Shown here: positions 27,630 through 38,999 of the stretch, one piece after another
Layout of the letters: every line of letters begins with the position of its first letter
Numbering within the stretch: the stretch's first letter is position 1
From: Paragonimus skrjabini miyazakii
Taxonomy: Eukaryota; Platyhelminthes; Trematoda; Plagiorchiida; Troglotrematidae
DNA: 64,000 bases
Direction of reading: 5' to 3'
Assembly (NCBI GenBank): GCA_014338405.1
Contig: JTDE01000132.1
Coordinates: 245,444-309,443 of the forward strand
Notes under the pieces: generated by a model
The model's database searches: none
Seen by the model: the letters and a program-made list of their open reading frames with translations, nothing else
What the model was told of the DNA's origin: nothing
Made by a program: the position numbers and the translations under genes

Positions 27630-30600
27630 GTAAAGCAGGCAAGCGTTATTTCGCTGATTGGGTTAAAAAATTAGCCGAAAAACAATTTAAAATTAAACTG
27701 ATGCAAGTTAAACATTCTTTGCGTTTACTTGCAATCTTAGCAGTTAAAAAAATATTTGACCGACAAATGCAGTACGAGTTTTTACCGTGTTAGCATGCCT
27801 CATTTCGCAGCCGAGCAAAGACAAAGGCAGAATAGCACGTAATGCTTCATAAGCACTTGTATGTCATCTGGGCAAAGTGATTATCTCATTCTTGTCGCGT
27901 GTTACAAAAGTGCAACTGCTAACTGTCCGGCAGTCTAGGAACGTTGAAAAAATCACTCTTCTCTTTAATGTTTGTTATTCGGAACCGACCGTTTCCGAAG
28001 CCGTCGCTTACTACTGATAACCTATTGTTCTCTCAATTCCACGAGTGAAATTCTTCGAACTTACTCTGAATAGCTAAACTGAGGCCTTCTGTAACGAAAA
28101 CAAGTTACACCGTTTTTCCCAGTTGAAGCTATGTTAACAACTGATTCTTGAACAAAATTTGCTTACGAAGAAAGACGAACATTAATGAAAAGTTGTAGTT
28201 CAACTAAGTTGATGGCGAGGTCACAAAGCGAACGATAGTCGCTTCGGTGGGCAGCTTCTAAAATCCTTTTGTCCGTTCTGAACTGAAAGTGGAAAGTTGT
28301 TTTTGACTGCCAGACATCATAAGTAATGTGTAACCTCTTTCAGAAAGGACGCAGAACACCTGAGCCTGTTAATGAAGTAGACTGTGTTAGTCACTCTTTG
28401 TACTGTCGCAGACAAGAATACATTGCAACCGTTTCTCGAGGTGCTAAGCAAGCATCCCAGGGATAGGCCAGAGTAAGTGGTCTCGGATGCGAATAATCGG
28501 TTGCCAGAGGTTTAAAGTTCAATTTATAACAATCGCAAAGCTAGCATCTGAATGAGTTTTGGGAGAAACCTGATCGTTTGTGTAATTTTCCAAAAACCTA
28601 ACAAGGTTCACAATTAAAGTAACGGAATTAATTAACACCTGAAACTGTTAAACCTGAATGGTTGTGGATGATCATTAAAATCTTCAGAACATTGCCGGTG
28701 AAGTCATGTACACAATATTTGAAAGGACAGAGAACATTTGAATACAAACTGCAAACTTGTACTTGCCTCGAAATGGTTTAAATACTCGACATTTTGCAGA
28801 TATTTTTTTATTTTTCATTTTCTAGGCTAAATAACTAATTAGCTAATTAATTTTGACAGATGATGTTAGTAGACTATTAGCTGGGCTTTCATTTAAACAG
28901 TCGACAAAGTAAATTTTCTGTTATATTCCAGGATGTGTTGTCACAAGAATCTTAGTAAACAAAGTGTGTGCAATCTTTCATTGAAACAATTACAAACCGA
29001 AGTGTATGTATTCAACTCAGCCTAATGATCATCATATGCTCCATCAAAAAAGGACAAATAAACAATTCCGTAGGTTAATTATGGAATAAAATTGATTCAA
29101 ATATTGAGGTCAATCAAGTTGATTAACCGCATTTTCAATATCACTTTGAACTGAATAAAATATTTCGTTGGTTATGTATAACATGTATCTATACCTATGT
29201 ACGCATATATCTATATACAGAAGTCTAACATAAAAAAATCATATACTTCATTCCAAGTGGTTCTACCTTAAGTAGCTTATTCACTGAGGTGTTCATAACA
29301 ACTCTTCATCGCCGGCTTTTCTTCCTTTGAACTACATCTCTGACTTTGTGTGTTACGTTAACTTCCGAAGGAACATCCGTCAAGCGAAAGTTATAAAACG
29401 TAGCGGTGTCACTGACAATAAATATTGGTATTTATTATCACAAGACTTGACGATGAAGTGCCAACTGACGAATCTGAATTATAGTGGTCCGAATTTCACG
29501 TGCATGAAAGTATGTTCATCAACAATTCATGTAAACCAGGTTAATCATATTCAGTTAAAACTTATCGAGACCGTTGTCAGCTTATGTTAAGAAACCACAG
29601 TAGAAATATATACCTCGTGGGTTATACTGGTCAACACTTAATGGTAAAACAGGAACATTAGAGGTAAACCTCACTATTACAAACGTGCATTGGCTGATTA
29701 ACGGCTTCTCCAAAGCGAATGTTTTAGTTGCTCGGGACGTCTCTGTAAACATCATATACATGGTCCTTGACAAAGGTTGGTAAACCATTGAGCAGCCATT
29801 TTACGTTCTTTTTTCTACCTAACCTTCCTTTGTTCATCTTATCTCAAAAGCATCCGCGGTTTCTCGTCTCGTATAAACACTCTTGCGCTGAGTCATTTTG
29901 GTTCCAACAAATGTTGCCTAGACAGTGAATTTACTAAGAAGCGTATCACTAATTTCATACTAGAGGATGGTAGGTTTTCCATGAACTGAGCCAATTTGTG
30001 TTACTGGAAAGATTGGCAACCGTCCAAAGTTCGGAACTACGACCATGGTTCGCCACATCAACTTAAGTCGTAACCGACCAATAATCACTTTCGGTTAAGT
30101 CAGTCAGCATATGAACTTCGATAGGATTACGCTAACTCAGTCAGACGAATAACTGTAGCAAATGAGGAGAGAAAAATTTTAATCCGGTGAATGACACGTC
30201 TTGCTCCATGGGCCTGTTATTCATGTCTACCAAGGCGACACTGGACAAAACACATTTTTCTACTCAAACTTAGGTAATGATTAATTAATTAACGCATATC
30301 TGTAAAACTGCATCAAGTCCAATAAAAGATGGCGCTGCTGGGAAAAAGTACCCGGTCCATACATGTGGGCTGAGCGGTGAAAACTGACCTGACTCTTTTA
30401 AACCGAGTGTATATCTGAAGACTGAAGATGAAGACAGTTGTGAGTAGTAATCAATCTGTTCTGATCACGATCCCTGATTATATATTATAGTTCAGCATAT
30501 TGCTCATCGGGTTCAATGTGGCCATCAAATCCAAGGTAGCGGCAAGATTAATGTTTAAAATCTGCATGATTTATCCTAACCATTGAAGTGACCGACTTAT

Positions 30601-30980
30601 GTACTACTCATAATTCATAATGACATACAACGACCTATTGAACGTGGAGTCCGTATTCAGAGGTATTGTGTAAGGTATCTATCAACCAAAACACGCAGCT
30701 GCTCGCTAATCACCAAAACACTGCTCAGTAACTCAAAGCAATCCAACGGTTTTCATTTAACAGGTAGAGGTCCTTATCTTGAGGTTATTGGCCGTGGTCA
30801 AAATGACAGGTTAAAACACTGAATTCCGTTTATCCTGTCCCTCAAAATGGCAAGAAGACACAGCGAGATGCAAACATTTTTTAAACTTCTCATCAAACAA
30901 ACGGACGTCACACTAGCGCCTTCGGGTTGGGATGAATGGTTTCAGTTCCACGGCAATGATGCCGATTTCGTCAGCACCCT
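27630..30980. other. No recognisable gene
   Basis: A+T-rich sequence with short frames only. The plus-strand frame at 29,327-29,590 (87 codons) has no family resemblance. A run of near-repeated short A/T words lies at about 29,170-29,220 but is not a clean microsatellite. Confidence 0.45.
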
Positions 30981-30983
30981 ACG

Positions 30984-32340
30984 TCAAGAAATAGCCGGTG
31001 CATGATGCTGGAGTGACATTATTTCGGGAAGTGCCAACATCCTAAGTTTGTGATTGCGTGATGGGACTACAATTGCTGTGACGTGGTCAGCCACATAACC
31101 TGTTGCGATTAACTGATTCGTGGTTGAGGAAGCCCTACTTCTGACATATGTTTAAACATCGCCACCACTAGCCACTCGGGGGTGTGCTCCGCCTTTCCTC
31201 GTCTCAGTATTTAGCCCGTTCTGTCAACGTCTGCGTCCCCACAACTGCAGATGAATTGGCAAATGACGTGAGAGGGAGAGTTATCCGGGAAATAATGATC
31301 GGGGCAGTGATAACTGATCCTACAGATGGAAATTAGCAGACGCAATTCCGCTTCAAAATAAGTGCGATCAATGGCAGATTTCAACTTTTGACTTAAATTG
31401 GTAATAATGTGGTCTGCTATATAAGGAAGTCTGCTGAAAACTTGGTTCTTTGATAGTGATTGTGGTTGGGAATTGGTCGGTCGCTGTTTGCATTGAATTT
31501 CAACAAATTTAGCGGAGAGCCCATTCTTAAACTGAACACTCTACAATAAATCTTTTTTAAACTTTAAGCGATAGGATGTGTATAATTTCTTTACTGAATG
31601 AAAAAGTGCTTGAAAAAATCCATGAACACAAATGATGAAGATTTCAAGTACCGCCCGCTTTATGCGGCTTTCCGATGAATAGACCATCCATGGTTACCGT
31701 CTAAATGCCTAGAAAGATGAATACTTAGGACTGATAGTGAGTGGTCTAACTCCGTGAACGGAGTTACACAGATGCAGAAGAATTATGAAATGGTCAGAAT
31801 CGTTAGATATCAAAATGTAACTGATTTACCGTTTGTTAAGCAAAGAACGGTCAACACAATCCGACAGTTCATCTTCGACCATTTCAAGAAAAATATCAGC
31901 TAGTACTGGGCCCGACGCAATGACCAGTGTTACACTAACAACTAGCTTATAAACATACCCATTGAACTCGAGCCGAATATTTTCCTCACGTATAAATCAA
32001 CTGTTTTGAGGTAGCCAACGAAAAAAGCCATGGAAACCTTGCGATGCAAAATAAAATTACAAAAATGAACTGTTCGACGTAAGGGGCACCAAAATATTTT
32101 CCATCTTAAGACAACTCAAAAGAATCCATCACGGAAAGGGAGCTGAGGGTTTTTTGGAAGAAACCAAGAAGCTGAACTGGACATTGAGCGAGTTTCTGGT
32201 ACGTTGTATCATCCATATAAAACAGGTCCCAAGAAAACACCAGTTTTGTGAAATTGTGGCGATACTCTTACTTTTAATGCATGAGTCCCTGTCGACTCCA
32301 GTCGTCTATACCCCAACTCTTATTTGGCCTTCTAGTAAAA
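30984..32340 (-). mobile_element. PLE-C: near-complete but heavily decayed Penelope-like element
   Basis: No frame here is long, yet all PLE landmarks occur in order on the minus strand. A finger motif RRPNKSWGID lies near 32,310-32,336. HALKVRVSPQFHKTGVFLGP, a decayed form of TRxPRLYGLPKxHKxGVPLRP, is near 32,200-32,270. SLSVMDSFEL is near 32,130. ENIRLEFNGYVY and SGPVLADIFLEMVEDELSDC, around RT motif B, are near 31,880-31,990. NKR-stop-ISYILIS stands where YVDDILI is expected. DGNHGWSIHRKAA and SGRYLKSSSFVF, the V-Y-R-K-x-T-W-x-G-x-Y-L region, lie near 31,620-31,710. KFVEIQCKQRPTNSQPQSLS leads into the connector ITNLSQKLKSAIDRTYFEAE. The nuclease reads ICSCGDADVDRTG, stop, then AEHTPEWLV and LIATGYVADHVTAIVVPSRN. 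Several stops and at least three frame changes make it dead and old. Confidence 0.8.
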
Positions 32341-32349
32341 GAACATGAC

Positions 32350-35300
32350 GGTTGTTATCGAGAAGTTTGGAGAAGTTGAGCACAGTACATAAGCAACTGT
32401 AGCTGAGAGTTCAAACAAGATAATTCAGGCCTGTCTTATGTGAGGTTTAGGTATCGGTGATCAACGCATACGCCTAATAAAGCCATGGATCACCGTTCAT
32501 ATTCCGTTGTATCAGGGGGGTGTAATATTGTCGACGTCTAACAAAAAAATTTCAGATCTAATGTTTCGTTTCAAAGTGGCTAAATGTAAATTGTGCTTGG
32601 TTACGAAAACCACCATGGAATATGTTGTAAACTAAACTGAAATAGGCAAAGAATTTCAAAACAAAACAGTTCACGACGTTTACTCAGCGGCAGTTTTTGT
32701 GAAATAACTCGTGATGTAAAGAGTGATCTACCATACTGGGGTGTACAGTTTGAATCCTATACGTCTTCAAGTATATTAGTTTGAAACACTATTAGATATA
32801 ATCTCATATTCACACTAAACGCTGTTGGTTATCTAAAAAGACTTGTGAATAGACACAAACGTTTTAATTCTTGAGACAACGCTTTCATTACGGTGGGCGT
32901 AAAAGCAATCCATTCACTCACAAAGTTTAAACAGTTTTTAATCCCAAACATACCTTTCTGGAACCTAAATACGTCCCCGTAACCCGCGGTTATTTAGTCC
33001 GGAATAGTGGATGAAAATCAACGTTAAGGCAGACTCTTAAAACCTCTAGAGTGGATCATGCTTTTGCAAGTGAAATGTATACGATGGATTATACTCAGGT
33101 TGACAACCATCGTTTTTCACACTGTTTACATATGGCTTATTCAATCGCTGAAGTACATATTAATATGAAAGCTGCCACCACGTGCAGATAATTGTAAAAT
33201 GAACCCGACAGTCTGGATCTCTAAGCTCATGGGTGTAAGAAACTTTACAATCTGACTGTTGGTAATTCGTAGTGAACAGTGTTGCCAACATTACCCATGG
33301 GCTACCTAGTTGCGCAATCTGGAAAGCCTGAGCTCAAAAGTTACTTTACTATCGCATAGCAAACTTACAGATAACAAAGCAGTCCTTACGGAGCGCGTAC
33401 CAGAATTAGAAAACTGAGTGAGCATACATTGCGAACTAGTTAATATATAGCCAGACAGCGACACCTGCACAGAAGGATGTGTCTACAGAAAGTCGAACTA
33501 ACCCCTTGCTTAAGTGTTTACGTCAGAACAGCGCTGTATCAACTAACACCAAGAACAGGGGTGATTTTTCTCCTTTGTATCACATCTATAAAATACAGTT
33601 TACTTTTTGCCTTCTCGATGTGTCACAACTTTTCGCATCTGTCGTCATATGGACAGACCTTACAAAAGCACTAAGCACCTACACTGAACGTACTAATAGA
33701 ATGCCCATTTCAGCCCTATTCAGTGTTTTTTCAGATGGTAGCACTAAGAGAAATAACGTGTCCTAAGCACACTTATTTGTTTGTATTACGGCGATTAACA
33801 AATAAATTGTCCGAACCACACTGTGCATCATTCACTCAGTCTCCTTATAACTATATGCTTCATAAACCTCGGAAGTTTCACAATTTCTCCTACATAATTG
33901 AAAATGATAGTCAAAATGGTCACACCAAGTGCAAATAAAAATGTGATGCTGGCGGATTATTACTACTTTATATGAGACACCTCACTAAAACACACTTATT
34001 GACTCCGGTTCAACTGTTGTCTGACGATCAACATGCATTATTATGTGTCGTAACTAGAATATGCCTCGAAAAAGTAAAAAACAACAGAAAACCAGTCGGA
34101 TTTTTCTTTATGAATTTTATCGTAACGTAAAGCTTAATAGGTCATATAATTCCATACATATAATTTCCTAAGTGTGGCTTAAAAGACTTTCGTTATTGCC
34201 GTACATTGGCATCTTCGAAGATCAGTTCAGTAATGTGATACCTCATCCGTGGTATGCATTTGTTGGTATGCAAAACTTTTGTTTTACACACAAAAAGCAA
34301 CCATTTTTAAGACCCTCACTGTCATTATTGTAACACAAACGCCCGGCAAATATTGGGTAACAACAGCTTGGGTAGAACAGAAAAAAGATATGTGATCTGC
34401 GATAGGATCGGTAGGCACCCGGCAAACACGATCAATTTCAAGACATTACAACAAGCAAAAACCGGGTGTCGTTGCTTCTGAGAGCTCAAGCTGGAACATA
34501 TTAGTCGTCCGAACTGTTTATCAACTGTTACAAAAACTTTTTCCATACTTAGGGTGATCACAAACTTGTTTGTATACCTGAAATCAAACAGATTAGTGCG
34601 TACACGTTTTTCGTCGACTGTTGCAATTCGGCACCCGTATCTGTCATTCGGCATTGTGTTCATGAATATGCATTCAGGATTAACAAACTGGGTGAATACA
34701 TTACTTCATTTAACAAAGTGAGAAATGTTCTTCTAGTTGAAATAGTTGTTCATAAGTTAACAACGTATCAAAGACAATTTATTCATCTGGCATATAAGCC
34801 TAACTGAACCACCTTATGTGTTTAGGATTCCATATCTAACCAACCTACATCACCTTCACAGGAATAACCGTTACAAATTTGATAGCCAGTGATCTGCTTA
34901 ACCCCGCACAATAGTCAGGTGTCCGGAGTAAACCACCTCACCGTAGTCTGTCAAAGCAGCCTAACCACGGCGAATGACGTGAACTATATGTGATAAACGA
35001 CACTGACTTTAAATGTGTTGGTCACCAGAAACTGCGTGTTAATGCATCGCTGAATTTTTAAATATGATTGCTATTTAGCCATCAGTTGATGTGTTTGAAT
35101 TTGTGCTGGCCATTCGTTCGACAGTCTACTGCTGAGTTTGGACTTTGATAGGAAGTAATTTTTTGTTTGCACTTGGCTTTTTTTCTCATTCACAATTCCA
35201 TCTGCTGAATTTCTCAATTATTTTGACCGAAACCAATAAAGACAAGACAGATTCAAAGGTCCACCAAAATGCAGTTACGGATTTTCATGTTTCCGATGAG

Positions 35301-35920
35301 TTGCCGTGAAATTATTTCAATAATTCATTACCTAAGATGTAGAAATACATAAGATGATAGCAAATATCCAGAAAAAATAATATCTTGTCGTGCACTTTTG
35401 CACATAGCAACGGACTGTTAGGTTCTCCCCTCCGGAAGAGTAAATACCCGCGAATCCAGCGCTTAGTTACCAGTTTTACGTCCAAACAGGACTTCATGGA
35501 TTTGTGATGTTTGTTATTATATAGAGATTTTCAGTTGTAAATAGTAACGACCGCAACTTTTGCATTATCGTATCCTCTTACGCGGATTAAAGAACATCAG
35601 AGATGGCAGCTGTGCGCTAGTGACAGTGGAGGATGGTTTCTAACAAGCTTTGAATGTTATTTTGAACCACCTTCTTGGTTTGTAACAGTGGTCTTCGAAC
35701 CTGATACATTATCCTTCCTCAAAAACGTACGCTTGACATCATCGTTTTATAGATAAACGACATTACTTCGTTTATACTTCACGCAGTAATAAAGCACTCA
35801 CGTCGAAATATTAACCGCAAAACACTGATTTAATACAATACGATAAAATTTAATACGAAATTCTAAATATCGGTTCGGTGGTTGAGCTGACTCCAAAGAT
35901 ATTGTTGTATAACAGGCAGT
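32350..35920. other. No recognisable gene
   Basis: Short frames on both strands with no family motifs. Plus-strand frames at 33,477-33,766 overlap one another in different phases and look like chance. The N-terminal end of PLE-C might extend a little into the first 300 bases, but nothing readable remains. Confidence 0.45.
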
Positions 35921-35924
35921 ATCA

Positions 35925-35948
35925 TTGTGAGTAGTATATTACTCACAA
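35925..35948. repeat. Perfect 9-bp hairpin
   Basis: TTGTGAGTA and TACTCACAA pair exactly around a 6-nt GTATAT loop. It sits at the 5' edge of the candidate solo LTR. Function is unknown. Confidence 0.5.
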
Positions 35949-36192
35949 GCCACTTCAGGAACAAAGCGTAATCCCCAACACCAAGAAGACAACGGGCCTG
36001 AGGAGAGAGGTGCCACCAGGGTGAATGACAACGTACTGCCACCCAATCTATATAAATGCACGTCAGTCATGTAAATTAATATACTTGTTCGTGGTCCCAT
36101 GTTTAACATAACCTGTACGGGAGTTTGTGTGGTAATCTTGGTTTACGGGAAATAAATCTGAAACGCTTCTTCTCGTTCTACGTTCCCCCACA
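35928..36192 (+). mobile_element. Candidate solo LTR (weak)
   Basis: The segment begins TGTGAGTAG and ends CCCCCACA, giving TG...CA termini with short complementary ends. It has a TATATAAA-like box near 36,050 and an AATAAA signal at 36,151-36,156, spaced as in an LTR with U3, R and U5. I found no matching target duplication and no second copy in the window. The 5' edge coincides with a 9-bp hairpin at 35,925-35,948. It could equally be a chance arrangement or an ordinary promoter and polyadenylation signal. Confidence 0.25.
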
Positions 36193-36199
36193 GTGCGTA

Positions 36200-38890
36200 T
36201 GCAAACTCTAACCTTTGGACATAAGATGCTATACCAACCCCACCTTGCTTAATAAGTGGGCAATACCACGTAACTTTAGCGTTTGAATATAATGTCCCTC
36301 AACAGAATCAGGTCACATTTTTCTCAGATGAAATTCAGATCTTAATGAGTTGGGCATAGAGGGAGTGTCTTAGAGAACTCTGCGAGACCATAAGCACAGT
36401 TCCGGTACTTTACCTCAGTTCTCATCAAGCTGTCTTCCTAAACTAATATACAAGTTATATAAATAACAGAAATGTCGTGTCACTGGAACGGAAGAAAATA
36501 TTGTGGCCATCATGCCTGGCAAGATTACATTATAGCATATCCGGTATCTCAAGTTGAGCTTCAGGCGACTCAAAGAAACATATTAAACGTTTTTTTGCAT
36601 GTGACAAACGTTAGGGAAAACTAATTAACTTACGCCGTTTTCACGCTCAGTTTTTGCGTGAAGCAACACATGCTTAGTGTTTGAAGTAGGCTGTAAATTT
36701 ATCCCTATAAAGGACGATGATCCCTCTTTTTATTTGTTGTTAGAACGAAACCTTTAAACAAAAACAAACCACTTTACTTTAGCGGCGTCTATCAAGGGAA
36801 CTGTTATCTTTGAGTTCGGGTTGATGCATGATCGACTACTGTTTTAGGGATTGTTTAACTAAAATTGATAAGTCTAATTGAAAAACTTTTTTTCTATTTA
36901 TGTATCCTGTGGTCGATTTGACAGACATTTTATGACAGTTTGCTCAGTGTAACAATTATACTATACTCACAAGACTGTAAAATATGTAGTGGCTAAACAG
37001 GATTTAATCTGAAAGTTTAACAATAGATGGCGATACAACAAAGGAAACATGAAGTGAAAGCAGACAACTTTCTGGTGGTTTTTATTAGCCGATTGAGGTT
37101 AAAAGCCTCTTACACCAAAATTAAAGAATAAGTTTGTTATTTCGAACAGAAATGTCAAATGGCTTTCGAAATGTATGGACTTGTGTGAAGTTCACACTAG
37201 TCGTGTTTCAAAGAATTTGGATCACGCGCAAGTGCATATTTAATCCTGGAGAATAAACAAAGTCGCTCCAAATGGCAACCGCTCACTAGATGCTTAATGA
37301 CGTCCACAGTATGTGTATGTCGTTTCTTTTAGTAAACTTACTGTTTCCATGTGCTTGACTTATGCCATTCGTTTTAACATACTTCACGAAGTTAACATTT
37401 TCTATATTCGCGAGAGTTTAGTTTTCTTCTCTGGAAGCATTCGAATGTATTTTGTTTTACAGACTGTATCAGTCCATCAGGTAGTTGAACACATCGTGTT
37501 GGATTGCGTCCTGAGGTCTGTTTCATAATTACCATCAGCAGAATGATGAATAGATTGGCAGTTCATGTGACTATCTTACTTTTGCTCTATGCTGTTCCAA
37601 GGGAAGATTTTCCCAATACTTTGAGGAACTATCCAACCTTCCCCGCTTCTGTCGTAGACGTTTCCTAGTTAACCAAAGTGACTGTTGACAGAAGATTTTC
37701 TCGGGTGTATCCAGGATAGATGTGCACAAGTTGTAGATGTATGCTCAAATCTTCTCTTAGCATGTCGACCATAGCTAGTTGAACAATTTTTGAAATTCAC
37801 TTGAAACCAGCGATATAGTTTTACTTTTTATACACAGACAATGCGAGACACAAGTTTGAAAATATGGTCCAAAGAAATCGGAAAGCGAAACTTTACAAGT
37901 TAAAATTTTGATAATCTTTTTTCACATGACAAAGGTTAACCCGTTTGCCACACTGGTGTAGGCAAAGAATGGAAATATATCTTGTCAACCAACCTGTTAT
38001 TCTTCATTATGTCATCTACCATCAAATACAAGCATAAAATCGTTGCAAATTTCAGTTTCGTTTACACCATTTATAATGAACAACTTCGAGAGTTTGAATA
38101 CGTTGGACACAAACCCAAACTTTTACTTCTGACAAGCACTAGAATATGTTTGTCTAAGTTCAAAGCAACTGATTGCAGCCGTCGAATAAATTACAGTTTG
38201 AAGCTGTCAAAAAGAAGCCTTAGATTCGAGTTCCGCACCTGTCATGGTATTTCAATTGTGCTTATACTTGGCACGCCCGGGAAGTGAATTTCGATTATGC
38301 TTTTATGAGCAACCTTGTCGACCACTGCGTTATGTGTTTCAAGTTAAACGTTGCCGGATTAAAAAATAGTGAATATTCAGCCACATTTGTTTTCCAACAC
38401 TGCTCAGATTACACAGTTGCTATGAAAGGCGGGAAAACAAATATTTTGTTAGCGCCAGTGGTTGGTCTTTCAAATAGAATTTCACATCTACTCTGATCTG
38501 CAGAAATTTTCAGATTTACTAAGTAATATTTCGACTACCGATAAGTAGCTGATTTTTATCTACATAACTTGAACAAATGGTCGTAGTTCTCACGTTTACA
38601 AGTCTACACATTTTGTGACTCTCTTCGAGGTAGTTGGGTAATCTGATCATTGCTCTCTACCGAATGTGACTGTGGGTTTGTAAGTGAGATTTCAGTTTTG
38701 TCCAATACGTGGCCGGCTGTGCGACGGCCAACAGGTTAGTCACATGGAATCTTCACAAATATTTATCTTGCAAGTGTGGCTACAACATGAAATAGGAGTC
38801 AGCTAATTAGTTACGTGATGAACCGACCGAATAATGTCTGTGAATGCTAATGCCGCGGTTAATTTTGAGAAATTTTTAGTAAAAATCTAA
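36200..38890. other. No recognisable gene
   Basis: Only short frames. The plus-strand frames at 37,982-38,287 (101 codons) and 38,284-38,496 (70 codons) are nearly end to end, but neither resembles a known family and no splice signals support an exon. Confidence 0.4.
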
Positions 38891-38897
38891 TAAGCGG

Positions 38898-38990
38898 AAG
38901 TGCCTGACTTAGTAGGTCACCTGGTAGAGCACTTGTAGTATTTATACATGCTGTTTCTGCCCGTCGTTTAAATTCAGCCAAGGTTCAGAC
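38898..38990 (+). mobile_element. Possible tRNA-like SINE head
   Basis: TAGGTCACCTGGTAGAGC at 38,913-38,930 matches the Pol III A box and D-loop region of tRNA genes (T-R-G-x-x-x-A-x-x-x-G-G-T-A-G-A-G-C) at most positions. About 53 nt after the A-box start, GTTTAAATTC at 38,966-38,975 is a degenerate B box. The interval does not fold into a sound cloverleaf that I can see, so a SINE head or a decayed tRNA pseudogene is more likely than a working tRNA. No tail or target duplication was identified. Confidence 0.4.
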
Positions 38991-38999
38991 TTTTCTTAA

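Noticed and set aside
29160..29222. Microsatellite-like A/T word run
   Set aside because: The words vary; there is no consistent repeat unit.
32154..32348. Plus-strand frame of 64 codons
   Set aside because: It is opposite to the PLE-C RT landmarks and has no motif; a shadow.
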